From assembly GCA_024449915.1 (NCBI GenBank), contig JAMZAV010000102.1, positions 310,001 through 374,000 of the forward strand: a stretch of DNA of 64,000 bases, read 5' to 3'. Numbering within the stretch: position 1 is the stretch's first letter; the number at the start of each line of letters is the position of its first letter. This DNA comes from Sweltsa coloradensis. Its lineage: Eukaryota; Arthropoda; Insecta; Plecoptera; Chloroperlidae. A program made the position numbers and the translations under genes. The notes beneath the pieces were generated by a model. The model was given only the letters and a program-made list of their open reading frames with translations. It searched no databases and was not told the origin of the DNA. Positions 12,424 to 23,300 of this stretch are shown in pieces.

Positions 12424-13149
12424 CTAAAAAGCAACAAGGTAGCGTATTTTTGAACACAATACATAGCTTTCATCAAAATGTATGTACGTTAAATGCCGTG
12501 AAATTATTTTTCATCAAACTAATAGTCCGACGCTTATGGCATGTTAATATCTAGTAAACCATTTATGAATCGATTCTACTTACTAAAATGTTCAAATATA
12601 ACCTGAGAGTTGTATACGCGTCTGAAATTAGAATGAAAAGCACGAGTTTCCGCTAAGAATACTGATGAAAGGGTAGGCTATAGGCTTACCAATTAATGAC
12701 TGCTTTTCAGAGCCTCCCAACCCCTACAAAACAGCTCTGTTCTAATTCTACCTCTCTCTATTCGGTGCCCGTTTTGGAAGCACAGCAAAGGTTTTCAGGC
12801 CAATTCACCCGGCACGAAAAATTAACTTACATTCTGCACTCGACTAAATCAAGATTACTGAGGTATCTAGTTAGAGCCACTGGTACGTTACACTTTCAAA
12901 CTGGTTTTCTGTTTCAATTCACGTTTGGTGACCTACTTCTGTTAGGCAACGTGATGTTAATTGGAATCGGTGATTGCGCTCATAGAGTTAATCAAATTAG
13001 ATTTCTGAACTAACTCATGACAAGGTTTGAACAGTCCTCTAGTTAAAGCAAAAATTGGCACATCCTGTTTAAATGGTTTTTAAATGATTATTGCAAACAT
13101 AGTTGTTTGATATCAGGCGAGTTTTGAAGAGGATTCTTATTTTCGTCAT
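12424..13149. other. unassigned DNA
   Basis: Open frames here (for example 12696-13013 plus) have no recognisable domain or splice context. Nothing is called. Confidence 0.45.
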
Positions 13150-14213
13150 GCAATCAAGAATTTATTTATTTATTATTTTTATTTATTATTTATTTAACGT
13201 CTATCCTATTCAGTTATAAAAATTGATTTACAAAGGAGGACAACTAAATAAATCTAATTACATAGATGCAGAAACAACAATAAACTACATTTAAGTAAAT
13301 ATTTGAAATAGTAGCATTACACCAACAATTCATTTAACACAACAATTTTGGTAACAAATAAAAATGATATTTATTGCATTTAATGAATGAATCAAATATA
13401 GAAAAGGGTGGGGAATGAAATGAAAAGAAAATAAAAAAAAATAAAAAGAAAAAAGAAAAAAGAAAGAAAGGAAATGAAAAAAGAAAGAAAAAGAAAGAAA
13501 GAAAAAAAAATCATTAAAAAATAAAAACGAAAAGAAAAAACTGATTTATTAGGCCATCCCACTCAAACGGATTTGAGGTTTGCCAAAAATCAGGAACAGC
13601 AAATCAGGGAGTATAATCAAAAACTTTCGCGGAAGAAACCACCGAACGCGAAATCTTTATTCTTGTGTTCAATCTTCATTTTTGTGTTCAAATCTTGATA
13701 ACAGTTTAGTCCAAAAAATCTTGACTCTAATATATAATTATATCAGATATATAATTTTTTTAAATTGTTCATGTCAAACTGATCATAGCAATGATACAGG
13801 ACACCTAACTCAAGTTTCAAGCTCCATCAGTGGGGGGTTACCAGACAATCTAGGCAGAAAAAATATAATTGAAAATACATTGATTATATCATAACCAAAG
13901 CAATAATGAACAAAGAGAAAAGCAAAATCATTAATAAGAACTTATGAAGGTAAATTAACATTACACAAACACACAGACAATAACCTACAAATAAATAGTA
14001 AAAAACAATTCTTTGCTCTTTGATTCATTATCATTGCTTCAATTTTACTTTTAAATTGTACAATTCCTAGATCAGTAAACTGGCTTCTAATATCATAAGA
14101 AATTGAATTCCAAACTATAATAGATTATGAATGTTTTATTTGTAATTTTAATCATTTGGCTTGGAAGCTACTTAGTGACAAGAAAGTTATTTCTACGACG
14201 TACAATAGATAAA
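13150..14213 (-). mobile_element. decayed LINE, C-terminal end plus 3' UTR
   Basis: On the minus strand, from about 14213 downward, the peptide NYLSIVRRRNNFLVTK is followed after in-frame stops by VWNSISYDIRSQFTDLG and IVQFKSKIEAM. This is the typical end of Jockey/CR1-type reverse transcriptase proteins (a basic RRRNNF step, then the WNSLP..IR..-like step, then an FK.K helix). Below it lies a long AT-rich 3' UTR, ending at 13155-13195 in TTTA/TTTAT repeats, i.e. a (TAAA)n tail on the element strand. A purine-rich low-complexity run at 13415-13530 lies inside. It is 5'-truncated, with several stops, and dead. Clade assignment within Jockey/CR1 is uncertain. Confidence 0.7.
13415..13530. repeat. 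A/G-rich low-complexity tract
   Basis: Over 100 bases almost entirely of A and G (AAAGAAAGG, AAAAAGAAAG patterns). It lies within the 3' UTR of the LINE remnant. Confidence 0.8.
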
Positions 14214-14370
14214 TAATTGTTGTTATTTACTACAATTCAGAAATTAAAAAAGTCCGCCCCAACCGGGAATCGAACCACGGATCTCCCACATTCCAGACAG
14301 GCGTCTTAACCACTAGACCATCAAGACTTTTTTACTTTAATTTCTGAATTGTAGTAAACAATAACAATTA
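14214..14370. repeat. inverted-repeat hairpin enclosing a tRNA-like core
   Basis: The left arm, starting TAATTGTTGTTATTTACTAC and running through AATTCAGAAATTAAAAAAGTC, is matched by the right arm in reverse (GACTTTTTTACTTTAATTTC, then TGAATTGTAGTAAACAATAA). Each arm is about 40-45 bp. The loop is a near-complete minus-strand tRNA-like sequence. The left edge touches the end of the decayed LINE. Confidence 0.85.
14252..14327 (-). pseudogene. tRNA-like sequence, anticodon position GGA
   Basis: 76 nt on the minus strand. The D-arm GTCT/AGAC pairs around AGTGGTTA; the anticodon stem CCTGT/GTGGG (with wobble pairs) holds loop CTGGAAT, putting GGA at the anticodon; the T-loop is GGTTCGATTCC. The acceptor stem pairs only at GTC/GAC and the T-stem has two mismatches. 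A true Ser tRNA would have a long variable arm, which is absent here. It is therefore a tRNA-derived pseudogene or SINE head with intact A and B box motifs. Confidence 0.75.
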
Positions 14371-14658
14371 CACCTACGGGAGTGTTTCCCGACTAACCAA
14401 ATCGAGAAATAGGATAAAATTATAATAACAAATATAATTACAAATAACTACATTTAAATCAATTTTCTACTATGTAAAATTCATAATTTCAATGTCCTTC
14501 CTTTATGAAATCATAATATTTCTAATCTGGTCTGAAAAACTTATTAAATCATTGTTTAATATCTTCTCCATGTACATTTTCAAACATTAGTTACTCCATA
14601 AGAAGCGATTTTCTTGTGTTTTTTACTTGGTATTATAAACTGATTATCTTTTTATCTA

Positions 14659-15440
14659 CTAGGAAGCTTCGCAAACGCTTTTTCAGACGCGTTGTTGGAT
14701 GAGCGTATGTTTTTTAAACGAAAAAAAGCGTAAACTTGCGATTTTCATAAGAAATTATTTTTCGGTCGCGCTCAAATTTCACACAAATATATAAATTTGT
14801 AAAATTTAAGGTTATGTGAAAATATCATTACAATCGAATAAAGCATGTAGGTGTTATAAGTCGAAGAATTCTTTTTTAAACGAAAAAAGCGTAAAATTGC
14901 GATTTTCAAGAGAAATTATTTTTTGATCGCGCTCAAATTTCACATAAATTTATTAACTCATATAATTAAGGTTAAGTAAAAAAATCATTACAATCGGATA
15001 AAGCATGTAGGTGTTATAATTCGAAAAATGTTTAATAAATAAAAAAAATCGTAAAATTGCGATTTTCATAAGAAATAATTTTTTGATTTCGTTCAAATTT
15101 CACAAGAATATACTAATTCATAAAATTAAGGTTCTGTGAAAAAATCATTACAATCGAATGAAAGCATGTAGGTGTTATAAGTCGAAGAAATTTTTTAAAA
15201 ATCGAAAAAAAATCGCAAAATTGCAATTTTAATAAGAAATAATTTTTTGATTGCGCTAAAAAACGTGGCAGCTCTAAGTTTAGAGATTTCAAAGACCTCC
15301 ATAAAATTTCATTGCAATTGGAGTATCGGTTTAGCCGGAATCGTGTTAACAAACAGACAAAAATACAAAAAAAACATTCCGGATTTTTTTCTCCATTGTG
15401 GTGAAATGGAATCTTCGCTTCGCTCGCTACGCTCATCTAA
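14659..15440 (+). mobile_element. family A element, copy 2 (longest)
   Basis: It starts CTAGGAAGCTTCGCAAACGC with GACGCGTTGTTGGATGAGCG following, and ends GCTTCGCTCGCTACGCTCAT. Inside are about 3.5 diverged tandem units of roughly 160 bp, starting near 14713, 14875, 15032 and 15193. Each carries AAATTGCGATTTTCA, GCGCTCAAATTTCAC and GCATGTAGGTGTTATAA. Then comes the core in complement (AAAATTTCATTGCAATT) and AACATTCCGGATTTTTT. Non-coding, no transposase. Confidence 0.85.
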
Positions 15441-16593
15441 TTATCTTTTTAAGTTATATAGCGATTATGCAGCTGGAAAATAGAAAATAAATTTTGACCT
15501 CTTGCGCATACACGTTCATATTAAATATATTCACCGAAGTTGCTGTTACCACGGTTACCTCGGGTTGCCCTATGAAAACATGCTTATACGACAGACCGAA
15601 CATAAACGGTATAGCGTTTTTTATTTTAGATTTTAGCTCTATTAATTTTTCAATTTTTATAAAGAAAATAAATGAGAATCTAACGTTTTCCTAGAGTTTA
15701 ATATTTTAGGAAGTCACCCTCCCACGTTAGGAAAAACATTCACCCCTCCCCCCCAAACATATTCCTCAAACAAGTATACCTGTAATAAAAGCTTATTGAC
15801 ATGTTAAGTGACAATTGTAAAATAAAACGCACTTAAAACAAATAACCAGACACAAACAAACAAAAATTGCAATTTTCTATGGTGTTTGTGGAAGTACATT
15901 TTTCTGTACACATGTGGAACACTTTGTCTAAATAAGTGAGCAATTGAATTTTTTTTTAATTTATCGGGTTGTTTCGTAGCGGCGGTAGTGATATTTTTCT
16001 GTCGACGTTATTTAACAAAGCGAGTAACGAATAACGGGTAGCGAGACATTTAAAAGTTTTATAAGTGAGCAATTATTCGCACAGATTCCTGACACACTCA
16101 TGGCATTACTTTTTAGAATAAAATGTCCACGTTGTAAGGCAAATTAATATTAAAACATGATATTACTGGACCAAATTCTTGCATTCCTGGTTGACGTATA
16201 TTCAAAAGAATTCATCTTTCCCGATTTAAAATTAGTTCCATTATTAAATTGATAATGCGCTTAGGAGTAAGAGATTATCTTAATATCATGACAAAAGAAC
16301 TTGACGAATGCAATTCACTGTAGCATACATATCTCCCAAGACCAAACCTGTTCGTTTACAGAATTTGATTGGTATAATCAGTGGAAAAATAATCTGAAGT
16401 TCTCAATTAATTAGTACAATTAATCAATTTAATTACCTTACTTTTCTACTTCATTCTTTTAGAGAAAATCGAATTGCAATCAAATAATCCGTAGACACTT
16501 AAATCCTGACACGCAGTCTTCGTTTTATATTACTATTCAAATACTAATCTAATGTGGTTGTTCTTGTATCACCCATCGTTAATAAGTTACATA
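15441..16593. other. unassigned AT-rich DNA
   Basis: Nothing beyond a short C-rich run near 15745-15760. No recurring repeat or coding signal was seen. Confidence 0.5.
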
Positions 16594-16835
16594 TTTGATG
16601 AAACATTGGTGTTGTGTGTGATACTTGAGTTTCTGCTCTTAAACTCTCATTTACAAACATGTTTGATGAAACATTGGTGTTGTGTGTGATACTTGAGTTT
16701 CTGCTCTTAAACTCTCATTTACAAACATGTTTGATGAAACATTGTGTGTGTGAACTTGAGTTCGCTCTTAACTCTCATTACAACTGTTTGATGAAATGGT
16801 GTGGTGATACTTGAGTTCTGCTCTTCAATCATTAT
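16594..16835 (+). repeat. tandem repeat, 68-bp unit, four units
   Basis: Units start at 16594, 16662, 16730 and 16787 with TTTGATGAAA. Units 1 and 2 are near identical (CATTGGTGTTGTGTGTGATA, then CTTGAGTTTCTGCTCTTAAA). Unit 3 is shortened to 57 bp by many scattered 1-3 base losses, mostly in short runs, and unit 4 is also shortened. No gene is associated. Confidence 0.9.
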
Positions 16836-19562
16836 ACATTCTGAATTGCATCAGCCGTTGTTGATATAATATGCATTACAGTTTCAGACCCACTATTCTC
16901 GCAGCAATTTCTAATACATTCGTTTATTGACATTTAAAAGATTATTCATCTCTTAACTTCAAGGAGGATTCTATACTCTGTCAACTGGTAGTTATTAGGA
17001 GCTAGATAAACTTAGCTTCCAAATTCCAACATGATATATATATAGATGCAAGTTCATAATTAAGTTTGTTATTCTGTTGTAAGCACTGTGTTTATTACTT
17101 TGCAACCAGCGTATCGCAGAATATTCGATTTACTATCTATACTTTCGAGTAAGCGCATTTATCTACTTGTTTTCGATGATGCTGATAATATGTTTTAATA
17201 CTTTAATATATATTATTTATATATATTTATTTTCCTTAACATATATATATTTGTGTTTGTCTTTTTTTTCTTTAACGAACAATACATTATCGGCCCAGTA
17301 TTGAGAAGTACTGGGTTTTTATATTTACTCAATAAATGAAATCCAACGCAGCAAGAAATAAGAATCTAGAAAATAAGATTTATATTCCAGGAATTAACAA
17401 CCGAAAAAACAAGAAATAAAAGTTGATGAAGCGCTCTTCGTAAATTGTAACGTTAATAGCATAGTCCACGTTTTAAAAAATACGTTAACGTTTATAAACC
17501 TAACGATGTGCAAGAGCGTTACATTGTTTTTGTTTCGCATCACCTGTTAAAAGCAGAAATGTTTCACAGAATTAATGGAACACGCCTGTACTTTGAAAAC
17601 TTGGCCGAGTCAGTTCAAGATTGAGCCATTTGGGCGCCGCAAAATGATCTCTCGAACTAGTCGTAACTCGTAGCCGTAACACGTGCCTGAAGGGGGTACC
17701 TCATCAATCATAGGAAATCTCCTAGAGTGGCCCAAGCCTTTGTCTTAATGCTAAACCCTTCCCCAGCGTTATATCGTTCTGCGCGTCGAGAAAGTCGGAT
17801 GGATTCGTCTTGAATATAAAGACTGTTCACTGACTAGAATGGTACCACATGGTTACGAAGAGCAATTTGCATGATGATGTTTTTATTAGGTTTTATGTAA
17901 GATGGTGACATCTTCAACACTATGAAATATTCACCATGTTATAAGAATCGATATTCTTGTTCTAAAAAGTGATAGGTTGAAGACCTTTTGTAAAATCTTG
18001 CCTCAAAGCAGACTATAGACCGGTTAAAAAGATTTGTTTGACAACAAATAACAATAGGATTTTATATTGAGATAAAAAAAAAGAACGGGAACAACAAAAA
18101 CGATTCAAGGAATCGATCCTGTTAGTGAAATTAAAACTGCAAACATTTTTCTAATTGTATTCCCATTCTATTCAAAAACACATATCAATACAATTAGCAC
18201 GGACTTACTTGTTAGCAGGAATAGACCTATAAAGAAATATATTTGTATAAAATTCAAAATAAAATACTGTAACGCGCAAATGAAACAGCTGAAAAGAAAA
18301 ATATTTCTCGAAAGCCCACGTAAGAAAAATGCAAATAAAAGTTAAACTTAATAAGAAATGTGTCTATTCATGTTCTTCCGGTTTTCATACTTTCCATACT
18401 CGCTGTAATCTTTCTTTCATTCATCCCATGTTATTAATTTAAACTCTTGTCGGTGTATCTATTTACTAACATCTTCTCATCATTCGTAAATAATATTTCT
18501 CCAAGACTTTCAAGAACCAAGTTATAACCAATCACACTGTTTCTTTTAATGATCACATCACTCCCCATATGCATCCGGATTCTAATTCCCACAGCCCTCA
18601 GTTAATCCCTTCCTTTCGCATTCAATTTGCTCTTGTAAGTAGGCCTACCATAAATCAGGGCGGGCACAACAACCCTGTTCCTCCCTACGCAGGAACCGCC
18701 GCATGGCTACATATCTTACTTTATGGTAGCTAATTCTACGGAGGCTTTTCACTGACGACACTTTTCTCTATAAACATGTAAATAAAGTAATTGGCTGCTT
18801 GCAATTAATCTTGAGAGAAAATTTATTTGTTCCGTTTGGTTCCACATCGGTGATAAGACGTTACCAACACAAAAGCTGGACTCATATTTTCAAACACACT
18901 TATAGAATTATGTCAACAGTGAACTATTTTATAAAGAAGAGAAAACCACTGACATTTTCATAGATTTCTTCAGCATTTAAAAAACCATTTACTTGGTCAA
19001 CACTAAATTAATTGAAAGGTTAAGAACATTTATCACTGTCATTATCTCTTTGTGTTTACCCGTCCATTTAATGCCATAATTTGAGAGAAATATGAGGGCT
19101 ATGTGTCAAGATGTTAAATGAAAACTATGGGTAACTAGATTAGGCTGGATTTATTAATTACAATTCTGTCTCAACAAATATGTTTGTACCCAATTATTTT
19201 AAAATAATTTTGAGAAAAAATTATGGAATGAATTTTAGTAAAACAATTATATTTTTAAAGGTATGGACTAAATTTGAGTTTTGTCTTGATAAACATTGGC
19301 ATTTAAAGGATTTACGGTCACGAAAATAAGCCATGTGGTGTCAAATATATTAAAAGACACTTTCCAAATAACCTTAATACTATTCACAGGAATTAAAAAG
19401 CAATAATCCAACAAATAAGCCACCCAAACATAATCAATTTAGCAAAAATTAGTCGTTAATAAATTCCATGTAAGTCATTAAGGAGGAATACAACAACCGA
19501 AAAATAATTACAATTATAAATAATAAAAAAATAATAAATAAATACATATCTGATTTTCTCAC
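16836..19562. other. unassigned AT-rich DNA
   Basis: No gene called. A small hairpin CCCAGTA/TACTGGG lies near 17296-17320. Around 18600-18740 base composition rises slightly, without a convincing exon. Confidence 0.45.
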
Positions 19563-19676
19563 TTCATAACTAATGTTTGGACATACTTTGGGAAACGCAT
19601 TATCGTGCCCCAATAGCCATAACACACCCCATTTACAAACGCAATATAATTTAAAAGACTTGCGGACAATAATGTG
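19563..19676 (-). CDS. candidate internal exon, membrane segment
   Basis: The minus strand reads acceptor gtgcag / CACATT and donor ATGAA / GTGAGA, enclosing 114 nt, a multiple of three with the same phase at both borders. The peptide TLLSASLLNYIAFVNGVC continues YGYWGTIMRFPKYVQTLVM. It is hydrophobic with small residues, as in one transmembrane helix of a transporter or channel. The in-frame stop right after the donor (TGA inside the GTGAGA step) agrees with an intron starting there. The family is not identified. Alternative: a chance ORF with splice-like borders. Confidence 0.35.
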
Positions 19677-20380
19677 CTGCACTTTACATTATTATGTTCT
19701 AGATTATTGCCATGCATGACAATACACCTACATTGTATCAATCCATTAGATGTTATGATTACATGTTTCTGTAAAGATGACCCATTTATTAATGTTATAA
19801 TACCAAATAAAGGTAACGGAACCAGAAGTAAGCTATTTTTAATGATTCAAGATTAAACAGACAAAAACTCTTTGTTTTTTAACATTAAAGAATATTTTTT
19901 ACGTTCGTTTAATTAAACTAGAAAATATAACTACTATTATTGGCTTTTTCTCTCTAGTTTATTATGCTTCTTTTGGAAAGACAAGTGACCATGATAATGA
20001 AAGCAGTTACAACATTCTCTGTTTTATGCAGGACTCAAAACCACTACCCTTGGCTGATTGCTTTTCACCCACGCTCATAAACAAACATTATCACAATATA
20101 ATTTTCTACATGTAATATAATAAACCTGTATTGGTCTCTGCAGCCTGCGCTGTTGCCTTGCGACACAGAATAACAATCAATTTATAAATAATACATTGAA
20201 AGAAAAATTAACATTTAACAAACATCTAAAATATAACCTACTTACTATATAAGTGGTTTCTAAAAATACGAATGGACCATCGAAGAACACATACAACAAT
20301 CTCATCCCTTAGACTACTTGTTATACAAAATCTTTTCCTGAAAGTTTAAAAAAATACTGGAATTGACGACTTGAATTGTA
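19677..20380. other. unassigned AT-rich DNA
   Basis: No supported gene or recurring repeat. Confidence 0.5.
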
Positions 20381-20415
20381 CCCCGCCTCCTGACGTCACG
20401 AGGCAACATGGCGGA
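20381..20415 (+). promoter_or_regulatory. clustered GC-box, CRE-like and YY1-like motifs
   Basis: Within 35 bp in an AT-rich setting lie CCCCGCCTCC (GC-box type), TGACGTCA (full palindromic CRE/ATF site) and AACATGGCGG (complement CCGCCATGTT, the YY1 core). This combination is typical of animal core promoters. No exon is recognised next to it; the large palindrome starts 8 bp to the right. Confidence 0.4.
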
Positions 20416-20422
20416 ATTAGTA

Positions 20423-21225
20423 GGTATAAATCCTCATTTCGCAAGTTGACGCCTGCTTCACGGCGCAACACTTATCACGCTCTAACTTTTATTCTATTCA
20501 TTATTTGGACAATAGTCAAATGAATAATATTTAGCAAATATATCATTCTTTGTAATAGCGATTATTTCGATTTTTTGACACAGTCGTTAGCTTGTTATAA
20601 CAATGTACGCATCATGCATGTGAAAATTATCAATGACTAAAGTTTTCTCAATAATTTATTTGACAAAAAACTACTGATCGGATTTCGACAAGACCTCTTT
20701 AAAAATATGCACCAGACTTTTTAGACAAGAAATAAACTAACTTTCTAGATAGAAAGTGCACTGAACGAAACTTTGCAGCATAGAGTAATATGCAGGGTAT
20801 GTGTTTTTATCTAAAATACGCACTCTTGACGTGCGGATGAGCCGTGAAAAAGTGCACGCTGCATATTACTTTATGCTGTAAATTTTCGTTCAGTGCACTT
20901 TCTATCTAGAAAGTTTGTTTATTTCTTGTCTAAACAGTCTGATGCATTTTTACAAAGAATCCTTGTCGAAATCCGATCAGTAGTTTTTTGTCAAATTAAT
21001 TAATGAGAAAACTAAGTCATAATTTACTTGTGTGATGCGTACATTGTTATAACAAGCTAACGACTTGGTCAAAAAAATCGAAATAATCGCTATTACAAGG
21101 AATGATATGTTTGCTAAATATTATTTATTTAAGTGTTGTCTAAATAATGAATAGAATAAAAGTTAGAGCGTGATAAGTGATGCGCCGTTCAGCAGGCGCC
21201 AACTTGCGAAATAAGGATTTATACC
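20423..21225. repeat. 803-bp imperfect palindrome (foldback)
   Basis: Arms 20423-20795 and 20859-21225 are reverse complements with scattered mismatches around a 63-bp spacer. The left arm starts GGTATAAATCCTCATTTCGC; the right arm ends in the complement (GCGAAATAAGGATTTATACC). The inner ends meet at AGAGTAATATGCAG / CTGCATATTACTTT. No ORF is supported. The left edge adjoins the CRE/YY1 cluster and the right edge lies 5 bp from the LINE stop codon. Confidence 0.9.
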
Positions 21226-21230
21226 CAATA

Positions 21231-21955
21231 TTAGTCACGTGACCTATCGATCGTTTTAAGCTCCGCCCATTTCGAGTCGTCAATTGTCCCCCTTGCTCCT
21301 ATCATTAGCCCTGTTACACTTATTGTGTTTAAATCATAATGCTCTTTGTAATAGTTCACCGTCGGTTCATAGATGCCTCTTTTCTCGAGATCCACTTCCT
21401 CTGCTTGTCCCTTGTGGTCTTCAAATCTCACTGTTGGGTCTAAAATGAAGCCTTCTTTTTTTCACGGTTAATGGCGATTATGTCAATGCGTCGTGTGCCA
21501 TTTGTAGAAGATATCGCGTGAACTTCTTCATACACTTCAAATTTCCGGTTCCTGAGAGCTTGCGCGATTTTTTGGCGCACCTCGTTATGACGTGAGTTCC
21601 GCATTAGTTCACCATGTTTGCAGGAGCCAAGTACATGTGCAAGGGTTTCAAACTCACTGCAGTGTCTGCAGCGGGTAGTACCTTGGCTCCTTCCAGGGAC
21701 AGTTCTCACGGGAACAACGTTACACGTCATTTTGATGGCGTCTCTCCATTCCGAGCATGATAGACCTTCTTTATTGTGGATCCATTTATTTGCAGGTGTT
21801 ACTTCTTGAAATAGGACTACTCCCTTACCTTTATGCGACAGACCACACAATTTGGCATACTCCCGTTCACGAAGATGATCTGGTAGGTTCCTGCCAGTTG
21901 AGTCACTGTTCACGGACGTTCCGGGTATTTCGAGACCCAAAGAACTTCATTTGGC
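21231..21955 (-). pseudogene. R2-like non-LTR retrotransposon, C-terminal end
   Basis: Minus-strand remnant of a retrotransposon with a restriction-like endonuclease. The first frame (21440-21940) carries a zinc knuckle C-x2-C-x7-H-x4-C (CRHC at residues 91-94, H102, C107), then RHNEV, then RRIDIIAINR with the catalytic acidic residue of the endonuclease. At a poly-A run near 21460 the frame breaks; the +1 frame continues GFILDPTVRFEDHKGQAEEV, then EKRGIYEPTVNYYKEHYDL, then VTGLMIGARGTI, to the natural stop at 21231. Both the 5' end (reverse transcriptase) and a recognisable tail are missing. It is recent enough that only one frameshift is seen. Confidence 0.8.
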
Positions 21956-21983
21956 AAACGGAAATGTGTATTTTAGTGAGCGA

Positions 21984-22253
<270 letters not shown>

Positions 22254-22376
22254 TTAAGATAATACACCGCTGTATAACTGTAAGCCTAGCTTCCTATTTT
22301 AGCTACACCCGTACTCGTATTTGTACTTACATACGATGTTTCAACAAAGATGGTAGTCCTACTTAACGTTTTGTGC

Positions 22377-23128
22377 GAATAACACCATGGGAACGTTGAA
22401 AGTCATGAGCGTTATACAATTCATGATTAAACTGCATGGTCGTATTACGTAACCGTTTGTGACAACATCTTTCAAACTCTCCATTTTCCTCTCTATTATC
22501 TGTATTATTTTGCTAGTCTGCTGTCTAGAAAACAAACATTATTGTGTGTAATTTAATTTGGATCGTAACATAAAATTTAAGTGATTTGTAAATTATCTCG
22601 GTTCTGATTTAGATATCACCAATTCAATAGCCAAAACCTCGATTTATGTACTTGCCCTGCACACTCTGCGTAACAAAATAAATGATTTACTGTGGCACAA
22701 AATTTACTGTTAATAATGCACCATGTTGCTGTGGCAGATATTAGGTCTCCATTGGACGTTGATTTAAGCATTGCGGAATTTAATTTCACTTGTCCAGTTA
22801 GTTCGTGAATACTTAACCTTTTATGTATGTATTAATAGCTTTATATAATTTTCTTACTGAAGGGTCGCTTGTGTTTAATTAAAATAGATATATAAATTTT
22901 ACGATCAGGATTACAATGATATAAATTGTTTTGGGACTTGGTTGGAATGTAAGATTCAATGTCAGCTGTTCAATTGTGATCCAGGCAAGGGAAGGAAATA
23001 TAAAGTATAATTTTAGACTAATTACATTATTTGCAAATAAAATATAAATACAATTTCAACAAAAGGATTACTAGTGTATTTGTATGGCATGAATGTATTG
23101 TCGTTAGTCAGAACCCATCTCGCCGTCC
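22377..23128. other. unassigned AT-rich DNA
   Basis: No supported gene or recurring repeat. Confidence 0.5.
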
Positions 23129-23300
23129 GCGGTGGCCCATGCTATTAGGGCGCTGGTCCGAAGCGTATGGCTCTACGTCTACGAGAACGTGGGTTCGAAT
23201 CCCGCATAAGGCATGTTTTTTTATAATTGTCCATCGTCCTTCATCGTAATTTATCACCACTCATCGTTTCGACAGCAAAAACTTTAGCGAAAATCTAAAT
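23129..23300 (+). mobile_element. tRNA-headed SINE family 2, copy 1
   Basis: The head GGTGGCCCATGCTATTAGGG, then CGCTGGTCCGAAGCGTATGG, resembles a class II (Leu/Ser type) tRNA, with B box GGTTCGAATCC at 23192-23202. The body follows (AATTGTCCATCGTCCTTCAT, TCGTTTCGACAGC) and a tail near AATCATCATG. Its relatives at 35373-35535 (plus) and 49379-49565 (minus) share head, body and tail in the same order. Confidence 0.75.

Noticed and set aside
12222..12554. 110-codon plus-strand ORF
   Set aside because: It is antisense to the better-supported minus-strand exon candidate at 12243-12423 and has a disordered composition.
13580..13894. 104-codon plus-strand ORF
   Set aside because: It lies antisense within the 3' UTR of the decayed LINE and shows no protein-like pattern.
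15247..15483. Recurring peptide with a WSIGLAGIV step, also at 7441, 32230 and 59017
   Set aside because: It is the translation of the family A end region. The frames differ at their edges and the tail is the GAGCG-rich terminus. There is no start or splice context.
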